Assembly: GCF_001870435.1 (NCBI RefSeq)
Contig: NZ_MDDR01000045.1
Location: 1-64,000 of the forward strand
Origin: Pseudomonas costantinii
GTDB taxonomy: Bacteria > Pseudomonadota > Gammaproteobacteria > Pseudomonadales > Pseudomonadaceae
Length of the DNA: 64,000 nt
Direction of reading: 5' to 3'
In this document: positions 8,161 to 16,607 of the stretch, piece by piece
Position numbering within the stretch: the stretch's first letter is position 1
How the letters are laid out: each line of letters begins with the position of its first letter
Made by a program: the position numbers and the translations under genes
The notes under the pieces: generated by a model
Databases searched by the model: none
What the model was told of the DNA's origin: nothing
What the model saw: the letters and a program-made list of their open reading frames with translations, nothing else

Positions 8161-9228
8161 TTAGCTGAGACTGAGGGCCGGCTCTTTTTTCAATACATGG
8201 GCCATGCCGACCGTCGTGAGGTGCACCACGCTGCCGGTGGGCGGGGCCTGCAGGCCGGAGCTGCGCACCAGAATGGCTTGGCCGGGTTCGGACTCATCGG
8301 GTTGCAGCACCACGGTCAGCGTGCAGGTATTGCCGCCGAACTCGCGTTCGGTCACCACCCCACGGCAGCCGGAAACATCGGTTGTACTTAACTGCAACTG
8401 CTCCGGGCGCAGCATGATGCGCGTCGTTTCGTGGTTGAGTTTGCTATCGACCTGCACACGCCCCAAGCCGCAATGCGCCCAACCGGCTTCGATTCTGGCG
8501 GGCATCACCACGGCTTCGCCGAGAAACAACGCGGTTTGCTCGTCGACGGGGTACTGATAGAGGTCCATCGGGTGACCCGATTGCACCAGGCGGCCCTGGC
8601 GCATCACCGCCAATTGGTCGGCGAATGACAGCGCTTCACTTTGATCATGGGTGACCAGAATCGTGGTGATACCCGCATCGCTCAGCAATCGCGCGACCAT
8701 CTTGCGCATGGCCGAGCGCAACCCGGTGTCCAGTGCGGAGAACGGCTCATCCAGCAACATCAGCCGTGGCTGTTGCGCCAGCGCCCGGGCCAGTGCCACA
8801 CGTTGCTGCTGGCCGCCGGACAGTTCGTGCGGCCAGCGCCGGGCCATGTTGGCGTCGAGGGCTACGCTGTCCATCAGTTCGGCGATGCGGGTGTGCCGGG
8901 AATCACCCTTGGTCGCCAGGCCGAAGCCGATATTGTCGGCCACGGTCATGTGCGGGAACAGCGCGCCATCTTGCGGCACGTAGCCGATTTGGCGCTGGTG
9001 GGCGGGCACGGCGTGAGTGGCGTCGACCAGTGTCTGGCCGTTCAGGGTCAGGCTGCCGGTGTCGGGGAATTCAAAGCCGGCAATCATCCGCAGCAAGGTG
9101 GTCTTGCCGGAGCCGGAGGGCCCGACGATCACCGTGCGGCTACCCGTGGGCACCGACAAGTTGACGTCCGCCAGGGCACGCTGGGCGCCGAAGGATTTGC
9201 AGATGGCGTGGAGTTCGAGGGCGTTCAT
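8161..9228 (-). CDS. ABC transporter ATP-binding protein, Fe3+ type (FbpC/AfuC-like)
   Basis: Cytoplasmic ATPase that powers an importer with the permease and binding protein encoded just upstream. Residues 1-235 hold Walker A GPSGSGKTTL, signature LSGGQQQRVALARAL, Walker B LMLLDEPFSALD and the switch His in LVTHDQ. A C-terminal TOBE-type domain follows. The start ATG at 9228 overlaps the permease stop by four bases; the longer reading frame to 9348 lies wholly inside the permease gene and is rejected. The length (355) matches FbpC/PotA-type subunits. Substrate is assigned from the binding protein. Confidence 0.9.
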   Translation of the reverse strand: MNALELHAICKSFGAQRALADVNLSVPTGSRTVIVGPSGSGKTTLLRMIAGFEFPDTGSLTLNGQTLVDATHAVPAHQRQIGYVPQDGALFPHMTVADNIGFGLATKGDSRHTRIAELMDSVALDANMARRWPHELSGGQQQRVALARALAQQPRLMLLDEPFSALDTGLRSAMRKMVARLLSDAGITTILVTHDQSEALSFADQLAVMRQGRLVQSGHPMDLYQYPVDEQTALFLGEAVVMPARIEAGWAHCGLGRVQVDSKLNHETTRIMLRPEQLQLSTTDVSGCRGVVTEREFGGNTCTLTVVLQPDESEPGQAILVRSSGLQAPPTGSVVHLTTVGMAHVLKKEPALSLS

Positions 9229-10808
9229 CGGCCTGCCGTGCGTTTGGATTGATGGTAGAGAAGGCCGGTCAACGGCAGTGAAAGCAGGATCATGATCAGT
9301 GCGTAGGGCGCAGCGGCGGCGTAGTCGATCTCGCTGGTCATCGCCCAAAAACCGGTGGCCAAGGTGCGCGTGCCGTTAGGCGCCAGCAGCAGGGTGGCGG
9401 TCAGTTCGTTGGTGATCGCCAGGAACACCAGCGCCGCACCTGCGGCAGCGGCCGGTGCAGCCAGGCGCATCGTGATCAGCCACAGTGCGCGACCGGGTGA
9501 GCGACCAAGGCTGCGCGCCATGTTTTCCAACTCCACCGGGGCCTGGGCGATACCGGCGCGCAAACTGACCAGCGCCCGTGGCAGGAACATCAACAGGTAG
9601 GCCAGCAGTACGGTAATCGTGGTCTGGTAGATCGGCCGGGCAAAGTGAATAGTCACCGTGACCAGCGCCAGGGCCACCACGATACCGGGCAAGGAACTGG
9701 TGATGTAGTTGCAGCTTTCCAGGATGCGCTGCAAACGCCCCGGTGCCCGAATCGACAGCCAGGCAATCGGCACCGCCGCGCAGGTGGTCAACACGGCACC
9801 GGCAATCCCCAGCAGCACGGTTTGCTCCAACGCCGGCAACAGTTCGCTGAACTGCCAGACTTCACGGCCACCGGCGATCAACCATTTGCCCAAGGTGAAC
9901 AGCGGAACGCCCAGGGCCAACACACAGGTCATGCCTTGCAAGCCAAGGGCGAGCAGGGTGGTGCCTGAACTCAGCGTTACGATGCGCTGTTCCCGTGCGC
10001 TGCCCGACCCGACCCGCGCATAGCGCGCGTGGCCGCGTGCAGCGGACTCCGCCGTCAGCATCGCCAGGCAACACAGTGCCAATACGGCCGCGAGCATATT
10101 GGCCGCCGGGCCATTAAAGGTGGATTTGAACTGATCGAAAATCGCGGTGGTGAAGGTGTCAAAGCGAATCATCGCGTACAGGCCATATTCGGCCAGCAAG
10201 TGCAGGCCCACCAGCAGCGCACCGCCGCAGATCGCCAGGCGCAGTTGCGGCAACACCACACGCAAAAACACCGCCCAAGGCTTGAGGCCCAGGGACTCGG
10301 CCACGTCTTCAATCGCAGGATCAAGCCGGCGCAAGGTCGCCGCCACCGGCAAGTACAGAAAGGGGAAATAGGCAATCACCGAGACCAGAATGCCGGCCGG
10401 CAAACCGTGAATGGAGGGCACCAGGCTGACCCAGGCGTAACTGTGTACAAACGCCGGCACCGCCAGCGGCGCAACCGCTAATAACGACCAGGCACGTCGG
10501 CCCGGCAGGTTGCTGCGTTCGGTCAACCACGCCAGCGCAGTGCCCAGCACCACGCACAAGGGCAGGGTGAAGACCACCAGCAACACGGTGTTGACCAACA
10601 GTTCGCCCACCCGTGGGCGCCATACCAACGCTTCGATCTGCTCCCAGCCGATTTGCCAGGACACGCCGATGACAAACGCTATCGGCAACAGCGCCAACAG
10701 CGAAACCAGTACAGACAAGCTCGTGACCCACGTACCCCCACGGCCCCTGAACAGGCCGTGAGTGCGTCGTTGTGGTTGCACAGGTATCGCGTGGGCGATA
10801 CCTGGCAT
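9225..10808 (-). CDS. ABC transporter permease, Fe3+ type (FbpB-like, fused double permease)
   Basis: Inner-membrane channel of the importer. Over 520 residues with about twelve hydrophobic segments arranged as two BPD_transp_1 units, the usual design of FbpB/AfuB/ThiP permeases. Each half holds an EAA-type loop, for example EDVAESLGLKPWAVFLRVVLP and ENMARSLGRSPGRALWLI. I placed the start at ATG 10808; an upstream TTG at 10826, directly next to the stop of the binding protein gene, would add six residues and cannot be excluded. Middle gene of a three-gene operon. Confidence 0.88.
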   Translation of the reverse strand: MPGIAHAIPVQPQRRTHGLFRGRGGTWVTSLSVLVSLLALLPIAFVIGVSWQIGWEQIEALVWRPRVGELLVNTVLLVVFTLPLCVVLGTALAWLTERSNLPGRRAWSLLAVAPLAVPAFVHSYAWVSLVPSIHGLPAGILVSVIAYFPFLYLPVAATLRRLDPAIEDVAESLGLKPWAVFLRVVLPQLRLAICGGALLVGLHLLAEYGLYAMIRFDTFTTAIFDQFKSTFNGPAANMLAAVLALCCLAMLTAESAARGHARYARVGSGSAREQRIVTLSSGTTLLALGLQGMTCVLALGVPLFTLGKWLIAGGREVWQFSELLPALEQTVLLGIAGAVLTTCAAVPIAWLSIRAPGRLQRILESCNYITSSLPGIVVALALVTVTIHFARPIYQTTITVLLAYLLMFLPRALVSLRAGIAQAPVELENMARSLGRSPGRALWLITMRLAAPAAAAGAALVFLAITNELTATLLLAPNGTRTLATGFWAMTSEIDYAAAAPYALIMILLSLPLTGLLYHQSKRTAGR

Positions 10809-10826
10809 TGGGGCTTCAGGCAACAA

Positions 10827-11843
10827 TCAGAGCAATCCGGCCTGGGTCATCAACTCGACAGCCTTTTTGCTGTTGAGCTTGGAAGCGTCGACCTTTGGCG
10901 CGTCAAGTTGTGCCAACGGCACCAGCTTGGGGTTCGACTGAGCGTTCTGGCCCACAGCGTATTCAAACGAATTGCCGTCCTTGAGAATCGCCTGGCCTTC
11001 TTTGCCGGTGATCCACTTCAAGAAGGCTTGGGCCTGTTCCTGGTGTTTGCTGGAGGCCAACACCGCGCCACCGGAGATGCTCACAAAAGCGCCCGGGTCC
11101 TGATGCTTGAAGTAGTGCAGGCTGGTGTTTTTGCTGTTTTCGCCGGTCTTGGATTGGTCGACGAAGCTGTAGTAGTGATAAATCACGCCGCTGTCGACCT
11201 GGCCGGCATTGACGGCTTTGAGCACTGCGCTGTTGCCCCGGTAAATGCTCGCGTTGGCTTTCATTGCCTTGAGCCAGTCGAGGGTAGCGGCTTCGCCCTT
11301 GAGTTCCAACACGGCGGCGACGATGGCCTGGAAGTCGGCACCGGCCGGCGATGCAGCCCAACGGCCTTTCCAGCTTGGCGAGGCCAGGTCCAGCAAGGAT
11401 TTGGGCAAGTCGGCTTCTTTGAGTTTGCTCGGGTTGTACACAAACACCGTGGAGCGTGCGGCAATGCCCAACCATTTGCCGTGGGCCGGGCGATAGGCTG
11501 CGCCCACTTGTTCCAGGGTGGTCGGCGCTACCGGCGCGAACAGCCCGGCGTTGTCTACCAGCACCATGGCTGGAGAGTTTTCGGTGAGGAATACGTCGGC
11601 GGGGGAGGCGGCGCCTTCCTGCACGATCTGGTTGCCCATCTCAGTGTCGTCGCCGTTGCGCACGGTCACTGGGATCCCGGTTTCCTGGGTGAAGCCTTCG
11701 ACCCATGCCTTGGTGAGGCTTTCGTGTTGCGCGTTGTACACCACGATACCGACGGCGTCGCTGGCGGCATAAACGTGCCCGGCGCTGACCAGAGCGGTAG
11801 CGAGCAGGGCTTTTTTAATGAACGAAGGAAGGCGGGTGGTCAT
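10827..11843 (-). CDS. Periplasmic Fe3+-binding protein of ABC transporter (FbpA/FutA-like)
   Basis: Binds ferric iron in the periplasm for the FbpBC-type transporter downstream. 338 residues with signal peptide ending GHVYAAS (about residue 26). The mature start VGIVVYNAQHESLTKAWVEGF is typical of the family, and VIYHYYSF contains adjacent tyrosines in the place where FbpA/FutA proteins ligate iron. The start ATG at 11843 precedes a good signal peptide; upstream in-frame codons back to 11927 lack one. First gene of the operon, with a possible Fur box at 11909-11926. Other ligands, such as thiamine or a phosphonate, seem less likely given the tyrosine motif. Confidence 0.85.
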   Translation of the reverse strand: MTTRLPSFIKKALLATALVSAGHVYAASDAVGIVVYNAQHESLTKAWVEGFTQETGIPVTVRNGDDTEMGNQIVQEGAASPADVFLTENSPAMVLVDNAGLFAPVAPTTLEQVGAAYRPAHGKWLGIAARSTVFVYNPSKLKEADLPKSLLDLASPSWKGRWAASPAGADFQAIVAAVLELKGEAATLDWLKAMKANASIYRGNSAVLKAVNAGQVDSGVIYHYYSFVDQSKTGENSKNTSLHYFKHQDPGAFVSISGGAVLASSKHQEQAQAFLKWITGKEGQAILKDGNSFEYAVGQNAQSNPKLVPLAQLDAPKVDASKLNSKKAVELMTQAGLL

Positions 11844-11908
11844 GCGGTGGGCGCTCCGGGTTTTTTTGGATGCACGGGAAGTCCGTGAGAGGTCAACTGA
11901 ATCTAGAC

Positions 11909-11926
11909 CAATAGGAATCATTTGCA
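11909..11926 (-). promoter_or_regulatory. Possible Fur box of the iron transporter operon
   Basis: On the minus strand the sequence reads TGCAAATGATTCCTATTG, which shares the AATGAT half and a weaker ATT half with the Fur consensus GATAATGATAATCATTATC (about 10 of 19 positions). It is 66 bases upstream of the binding protein start. The match is partial, so this is a suggestion only. Confidence 0.3.
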
Positions 11927-12104
11927 TGTTTGGGCGCGGGGAATGTAGAGGCGTAGATGTGAAAATAATGTCAAGAAAATGGTTACCAAATGTTAGGAGG
12001 GCTTTCAGGCGGAGCAGGTTAACTGTGTGTGGGGGGCTTGCTTGCTATGGCCATCGGTATCTATACAGCTCTTGGTGCTTGGCCATTTTCTTTAGGTAGG
12101 CTGA

Positions 12105-12138
12105 GTACATATCCGTTACCCAAACAACGGATATGTAC
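12105..12138. repeat. Short inverted repeat, copy of the GTACATATCCGTT family
   Basis: GTACATATCCGTT (12105-12117) and its exact complement (12126-12138) are separated by eight bases. The arms are the outer ends of the long repeat at 1758-1914 with nearly all of the interior missing, so this looks like an internally deleted copy. It could terminate transcription between the iron operon region and the small gene at 12192. Confidence 0.7.
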
Positions 12139-12191
12139 CCAGCGGCACCGCGACAACCACAGAGTCCAAGCCACACAGTGTTTAACCGCGT

Positions 12192-12500
12192 TTAGGCAGG
12201 GGCTTTCCCGGGCGTCAGGCACTCAATGGAGCGACCCACCGTGGTCTTGGCCATTTCCAACAAATGCCACACCGCCAGAATCTTCGCCCGTTCGGGACTT
12301 GCCAGCAGATCACCGCAATTGAGCGCAGTAGCCGAAGCGCTGTCGAGCAAACTGGCGGTATAGAGCAGGGCATCTTCGAAGCTCAAGTCTTCGATGGCGC
12401 TATGAACACTCTGGGTAGGGAGGTAATGGTCGATGGCGCGGTTGAACGCGGCACGGTCTTTGGCTGAATTACAGGGTGGATCGGGGACGACTTTTTTCAT
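12192..12500 (-). CDS. Small DUF6124-like protein of Pseudomonas
   Basis: 102 residues, start MKKVVPDPP at ATG 12500, which is the standard beginning of these short Pseudomonas proteins; an in-frame extension to 12530 falls in the leader. The middle, FEDALLYTASLLDSASATAL, and the end, VWHLLEMAKTTVGRSIECL, form two predicted helices. No signal peptide or membrane segment. Members occur in many copies per genome and have no known function. This gene follows a structured leader (12551-12623) on the same strand. Family name is from memory; DUF3077 is a related alternative. Confidence 0.7.
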   Translation of the reverse strand: MKKVVPDPPCNSAKDRAAFNRAIDHYLPTQSVHSAIEDLSFEDALLYTASLLDSASATALNCGDLLASPERAKILAVWHLLEMAKTTVGRSIECLTPGKAPA

Positions 12501-12550
12501 GGTGTAAGTCCACATGGTTGGAGCTGACACCCGTCGCGACTAAACGAAGG

Positions 12551-12623
12551 TGGCGGCTGTACGCAGGTTAGTCGACCGGCCACATGGCAAACCGGCGCAC
12601 CCGAAGGTGCCCTACGCACAGCC
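12551..12623 (-). ncRNA. Structured 5' leader or small RNA upstream of the DUF6124-like gene
   Basis: On the minus strand the region folds as a closed element: GGCTGTGCGTAG (12623-12612) pairs with CTGCGTACAGCC (12566-12555), with one G-U and one A-C pair as the only irregularities. Inside lies GCACC-TTCG-GGTGC (12610-12597), a C(UUCG)G tetraloop hairpin, followed by a GCCGG/CCGGC pairing. The base of the element is about 51 bases before the ATG of the downstream gene. Such a strong compound fold next to a start codon suggests a regulatory leader. I cannot say whether it matches an Rfam family. Confidence 0.5.
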
Positions 12624-13063
12624 ACCATAAAACTTCACGGGGGACCATGCGCCATATGAACTCCGGGCGACTAAACCCGATCACTGATTAGCAGTGACGG
12701 ACCGCAGACTAGCCACCGATTCCAACAGGCACAAGGCGGCAGGGATTGTCTAGGAAACGTCCTGCAATTTAAAGAGACACGGCTTGCTGGCCCTTTACAA
12801 ACCGTGACGAAATGCCACTAGCCCCGCCCGTCAAATGTGGCAACAGGCTTGCCTGTGACTGCCATTGATATCCACACACCTTGGCTCTACACCAAACCCA
12901 AAGACCCTAAAACCGTTGAGGTGAGTGGCTTTTTTGTAGGCGCTTCTTCCTTGCGATGTAGGCAACTTCCCAAATGTTATTCAGCCTTCCCAGGCTTGTG
13001 TCCAGGGCGTATTCGCTTGCTTATATTCCGACGCCATCTTCATTGCATCCAGGGATGTGAGGC
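12624..13063. other. Intergenic region, lower G+C
   Basis: About 440 bases without a gene I would accept. It contains small hairpins (TCACTG at 12681 with CAGTGA at 12692; CGGG with CCCG at 12664-12679) continuing the leader region. From about 12760 the sequence is poorer in G+C and contains irregular codon use, which would fit a transferred segment leading into the toxin-like gene. Confidence 0.45.
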
Positions 13064-14053
13064 ATGGCGCAGGGCTACATCAACGACCGTAGGACGGACT
13101 ACCACAGCCTAAAATCCCGGTTGATGGGCGGTGCCCCAAGTCGGCAGCGTTTCGATCATTTCGACGTGCTGAACAGGCACCTGCGTCCTGGGCTGGTGAC
13201 GCCGGGGCAGTTGGTGATTGTTCCCGATACCTACAGCGTGACCTGCTCGCTGGAAGAAGCCTGGTTGATGCGCCAGGCCGAGACGATTCGTCGGGATCTG
13301 GACACAGGCTCCGGAACCCAAGTGGTCAACAACTATGACCTGCTGCAGAGCTTTCTGGGGTACGGCTCGTTGGGAGTGGGCAGCGCGACATCGGCGTGGG
13401 CGCGGCACCTGGACGAAGTGGCGCATACGCTGGCGGAGATTGAGCGGCTGCATCAGCGCCTGAAAACCGGTGGCTTGGAGCGTGATGCGTTTTTTCGCCA
13501 GCGCAAGGCTCTGTTCGGGCTGCTGGACACCCAGCTGCAAGGCGCAGCGCGATTTGGCACGGGGTTACAGGGCAATCAGGCGCTGAAAAAGGTGCTGGGG
13601 ATTTCAACCAAAAGCTATCTGCATAAGGGTGAAATTGCCGGGTATGCGCAGCGGACGCGGGATATTGCGCAGATGTCGAAGTGGTTGGGGAAGGGGGCGT
13701 ATGTCGGGTTGGCACTGGACGTGGGTGTGGCAGGGTTGGAGATCAAGGAGGCGTGTGTGGAGGGTCGGGAGGCGCAGTGTCGGCGGGCGAAGTACGTGGA
13801 GACGGGGAAGTTGGTGGGCGGTGTGGCGGGGGCTCATTGGGGAGGGAAGATAGGTGCGAAATTAGCCCGTCGCAGTTGTGAGGTTTTTTTGGGCGTTGCG
13901 GCTAAAGGAAACGGTGTGCTGGCCTGCGCAGTGATCGGCGGTGCTGCGGGAGGATATGCCGGAGGCAACTTATTCGGCGCTGGCGGTGCGTTTCTGGGTG
14001 GGCAAATCGAAGAGATCGATGGTGATTTTATCTTTCAGCCAGAGGGCGCTTAA
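13064..14053 (+). CDS. Probable membrane-acting toxin (effector) with glycine-zipper C terminus
   Basis: 329-residue protein without signal peptide. Residues about 28-56 (RQRFDHFDVLNRHLRPG then VTPGQLVIVPD) look like a LysM-like or delivery segment. Residues 60-240 are helical. The C terminus (about 246-313) is rich in GxxxG repeats such as VIGGAAGGYAGGNLFGAGG, typical of glycine-zipper segments that insert in membranes, as in several pore-forming interbacterial effectors. A short membrane protein gene follows two bases downstream, fitting a toxin-immunity pair. ATG at 13064 has AGGGA nine bases upstream. Function is inferred; no PAAR, VgrG or secretion gene is nearby. Confidence 0.6.
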   Translation: MAQGYINDRRTDYHSLKSRLMGGAPSRQRFDHFDVLNRHLRPGLVTPGQLVIVPDTYSVTCSLEEAWLMRQAETIRRDLDTGSGTQVVNNYDLLQSFLGYGSLGVGSATSAWARHLDEVAHTLAEIERLHQRLKTGGLERDAFFRQRKALFGLLDTQLQGAARFGTGLQGNQALKKVLGISTKSYLHKGEIAGYAQRTRDIAQMSKWLGKGAYVGLALDVGVAGLEIKEACVEGREAQCRRAKYVETGKLVGGVAGAHWGGKIGAKLARRSCEVFLGVAAKGNGVLACAVIGGAAGGYAGGNLFGAGGAFLGGQIEEIDGDFIFQPEGA

Positions 14054-14055
14054 GC

Positions 14056-14418
14056 ATGGATTTTCAACTCATCCTTGCAATCTTTATGTCTGTAGGTGCG
14101 TTCGTTTTCGCGGGGCTGACTTTATACGCTGAGTACACAAAGCTCGAAGCGCTGGAAAGCTACTTCAGCGAGAACAAGGTGGTCTGTGATCACAAACGTT
14201 TTTGGGGCAGAAATCAGCACATCGACCGATTTCATCGCATGCTCCTGATCACTGAACTGTTGGGCATGCCTAAATTTCACATCAAAAGAGGGGAGGTGAC
14301 CGAGGCTGAACTGGCGTCCGTCCCCCTATCCCTCAAGCGTTGGGCGTTGTGGCCGTATCATTTTGGGATGGTATGGGCTGCTAGTGGTGTCCTCTGGGGC
14401 GTCTTGTATGGCTGGTAG
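14056..14418 (+). CDS. Small membrane protein, probable immunity partner
   Basis: 120 residues with a membrane segment at each end: LILAIFMSVGAFVFAGLTL (about 5-23) and FGMVWAASGVLWGVLYGW at the C terminus. The soluble middle (about 28-97) is charged and has a Cys/His patch around VVCDHKRFWGRNQHIDRFH. It begins two bases after the preceding toxin-like gene, so both are co-expressed. Its G+C is visibly lower than that of the flanking genes. A membrane-located immunity protein would be expected for a pore-forming effector. I do not recognise the family; the immunity role rests on position and topology. Confidence 0.6.
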   Translation: MDFQLILAIFMSVGAFVFAGLTLYAEYTKLEALESYFSENKVVCDHKRFWGRNQHIDRFHRMLLITELLGMPKFHIKRGEVTEAELASVPLSLKRWALWPYHFGMVWAASGVLWGVLYGW

Positions 14419-14447
14419 CCTACGATGATTTTTCGATGCATCAGCCC

Positions 14448-15821
14448 TTATCGCGAGCCGGCAACCCTATTCAATCGCATCTCCACCCGGCACCCCGGCG
14501 CCGCATCGCTGACCGTCAGTTGCAGATCATGCAACCGCGCCACCGCCGCCACCATGCTCAACCCAAGCCCATTGCCCGGCGTATGTCGGCTTGCCTCGGC
14601 ACGATACAACCGGCGCAGTACGGCTTGGCGTTCGGCTTCGGGAATTCCCGGTCCGTTGTCAGTCACCTGAATACTCACCCCCGACGCATCGGCCACGATG
14701 CTCAAGCGCACTTGACTGTGTTCGGGTGAAAACTTGATGGCGTTATCCAGCAGGTTGCACAGGGCGTCGAACAACAGTTGGGCATCGCCCGCGATGATCG
14801 CCGGCGCCTGGCTGTTGTCGACGCGCAGGCTGATGCCACGTTCTTCCGCCAGCGGCTCGTAGAGTTCGGCGGCGTCGGCGGCGATCAGGTTCAGGTCCAC
14901 CGGGGCAAAGTGGCTGCGGCGGGCGCTGTTTTCAATTTCGGAGATGCGCAGCAAGGCCTTGAAGGTCAGCAGCAAGCCCTTGGCTTCGCTCAGCGCGGCA
15001 TCGACGCTGACGGCGTAGTCCGCAGGTTCCATATCGCGCCGCTGCGCGCGTTCCAGGCCGGCGATCAGGCGGGTCAGTGGGGTGCGCAGGTCGTGGGCGA
15101 TGTCATCGCACACGCCCTTGACCTCGCTCATCAAGCGTTCCAATTCATCGAGCATGCTGTTGACCACCAGGGCCAGGCGGTCGATGTCGTCGTTGTTGCC
15201 GCGCACCGGCAGGCGGCCGGTCAAGTCGCCTTCGATGATGCCCTTGATCGAGCGGCTGACCTTGTCCAGGCGCCGATGCGCCAGGTACCCCAGCGCGACT
15301 GCGCCCACCAGCCCGACCAGCAGTAGCAGCAGGCCGCTGGAGATCAGCGCGTTGATCAGCAGTTCGTCGAATTCGCGAATGTCGTGCATGTCCTGGGCGA
15401 CCAACAGCAGCGTGCCGTCATCCAGCCGATGCACGATAAACCGCACGGGGCGGTGGTGCCCGTTGGCCCTGAGCCAGCGAAATTCCTGGGGTGTGTCCAA
15501 CGCGGTGTAGTGCGGCAACTCGCGAATGGCGCCGGCAATGTACTGCCCTTGTGCGTCAAACAGGCTATGGGGCAGGCGGGCTTCGGTGTCTTGCGCGACG
15601 TGTTTGCGAATTTCATGCAGGCGTAACTCGGGGTCCTGCGCACTGCGATTTTCCACCTGGCGATACAGCGCGGTGTCCGCTTCGGTTTTCAAGTAGAACG
15701 CGGTCTGCCAGTAGATGTAGCCGAACAACGCCAAAAACGAACAGCCGAACAGCCCCAGGAATAACAGGCCGGTGCGAAAGCTGATGGTGCGCGGGATCTC
15801 ACTCAGGCGAGCGAAGGACAT
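14448..15821 (-). CDS. Two-component sensor histidine kinase with HAMP domain
   Basis: 457-residue inner-membrane kinase. A membrane segment at about 17-37, a periplasmic domain of about 130 residues, a second membrane segment (LLLLLVGLVGAVALGYLAH), a HAMP domain with DLTGRLPVRGNNDDIDRLA, the H-box VCDDIAHDLRTPLTRL, and an ATPase domain with NLLDNAIKF, DNGPGIP and GNGLGLSMV. The start codon is inside the regulator gene (23-base overlap), so the pair is coupled. The ligand is unknown. HAMP and H-box place it in the large CusS/QseC-like group. Confidence 0.9.
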   Translation of the reverse strand: MSFARLSEIPRTISFRTGLLFLGLFGCSFLALFGYIYWQTAFYLKTEADTALYRQVENRSAQDPELRLHEIRKHVAQDTEARLPHSLFDAQGQYIAGAIRELPHYTALDTPQEFRWLRANGHHRPVRFIVHRLDDGTLLLVAQDMHDIREFDELLINALISSGLLLLLVGLVGAVALGYLAHRRLDKVSRSIKGIIEGDLTGRLPVRGNNDDIDRLALVVNSMLDELERLMSEVKGVCDDIAHDLRTPLTRLIAGLERAQRRDMEPADYAVSVDAALSEAKGLLLTFKALLRISEIENSARRSHFAPVDLNLIAADAAELYEPLAEERGISLRVDNSQAPAIIAGDAQLLFDALCNLLDNAIKFSPEHSQVRLSIVADASGVSIQVTDNGPGIPEAERQAVLRRLYRAEASRHTPGNGLGLSMVAAVARLHDLQLTVSDAAPGCRVEMRLNRVAGSR

Positions 15822-16491
15822 AGCCGGCTCCTCGCACGGTGTGGATCATCTGCCCTTCGCCTTCGCCATCGATTTTGCGGCGCAGGCGGCCGATGTGCAC
15901 TTCGATGACGTTGGTGCGCTCGTCATAGCTGTAGTTCCACACCGCTTCAAACAGCATGGTGCGGGTGATCACTTGGCTTGCGTTGCGCATCAGGTGTTCG
16001 AGCAGGGCATATTCGCGCGGCACCAACTCGATCACGCGCTCGCCGCGCCTGACCGTACGGCGCATCAGGTCGACTTCCAGGTTGGCCACCCGCAGGTGCG
16101 TCTCCTGCGCCGGGGCCGTCGGCTCGGCGCGTCGGCGGTTCAGGGCGTCCAGGCGTGCGGTCAGTTCGATGAACTCGAAGGGTTTGGTCAGGTAATCATC
16201 GCCTCCGGCACGCAGGCCGCGCACGCGCTCATCAAGGGCGCTCAAGGCGCTGAGGATCAACACCGGCGTGGTGGTGCCCGCTGCGCGCAGGGCGGTAAGC
16301 ACGCCAAGGCCATCGACGCCGCCGGGCAGCATGCGGTCGAGCACGATCAGGTCGAAGGGCTCGCTCAACGCCTTGAGCAGGCCGTCGCGACCGTTCAACA
16401 CGGTGGTCACGGTAAAACCGTAGTCACTGAGTGCCAGTTCGATTTCGCGGGCGGTGGTTATGTCGTCTTCAACGACCAGAACATGAGTCAT
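15799..16491 (-). CDS. OmpR-family response regulator
   Basis: Partner of the kinase encoded downstream. 230 residues: receiver domain starting MTHVLVVEDD with phospho-acceptor in FDLIVLDRMLPGG and Lys in DDYLTKPFEF; winged helix with VPREYALLEHLM and recognition region RTNVIEVHIGRLRRKI. I prefer ATG at 16491 because the receiver begins there; a start at 16509 would add six residues. It is divergent from a second response regulator (16608), with about 116 bases between the two starts, so the pairs may share control regions. Confidence 0.9.
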   Translation of the reverse strand: MTHVLVVEDDITTAREIELALSDYGFTVTTVLNGRDGLLKALSEPFDLIVLDRMLPGGVDGLGVLTALRAAGTTTPVLILSALSALDERVRGLRAGGDDYLTKPFEFIELTARLDALNRRRAEPTAPAQETHLRVANLEVDLMRRTVRRGERVIELVPREYALLEHLMRNASQVITRTMLFEAVWNYSYDERTNVIEVHIGRLRRKIDGEGEGQMIHTVRGAGYVLRSPE

Positions 16492-16607
16492 GGCAAGAGA
16501 ACCGGTCACGTCTTCAGGGCAGAGGTGGCATAGTGTGGCAAAGCCTTGGGGGGCGCTACGTCCCCGCCAGATAAATTAAAGTTTAGATTCACGCCGGAGA
16601 CGAAGCC

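Larger units (their letters stand above)
11844..12191. other. Intergenic region with operon promoter and a dispersed repeat
   Basis: This 348-base gap holds the promoter region of the iron transporter operon (leftward) and, at 12105-12138, a short copy of the repeat found at 1758-1914. The stretch 12041-12100 (GGCCATTTTCTTTAGGTAGG at its end) resembles the right flank of the third copy near 43880, so the region is probably repeat-derived. I see no gene. Confidence 0.5.

Noticed and set aside
12837..13112. 91-residue plus-strand frame upstream of the toxin-like gene
   Set aside because: Composition is not protein-like, no ribosome binding site, and it overlaps the start of the better supported gene at 13064.
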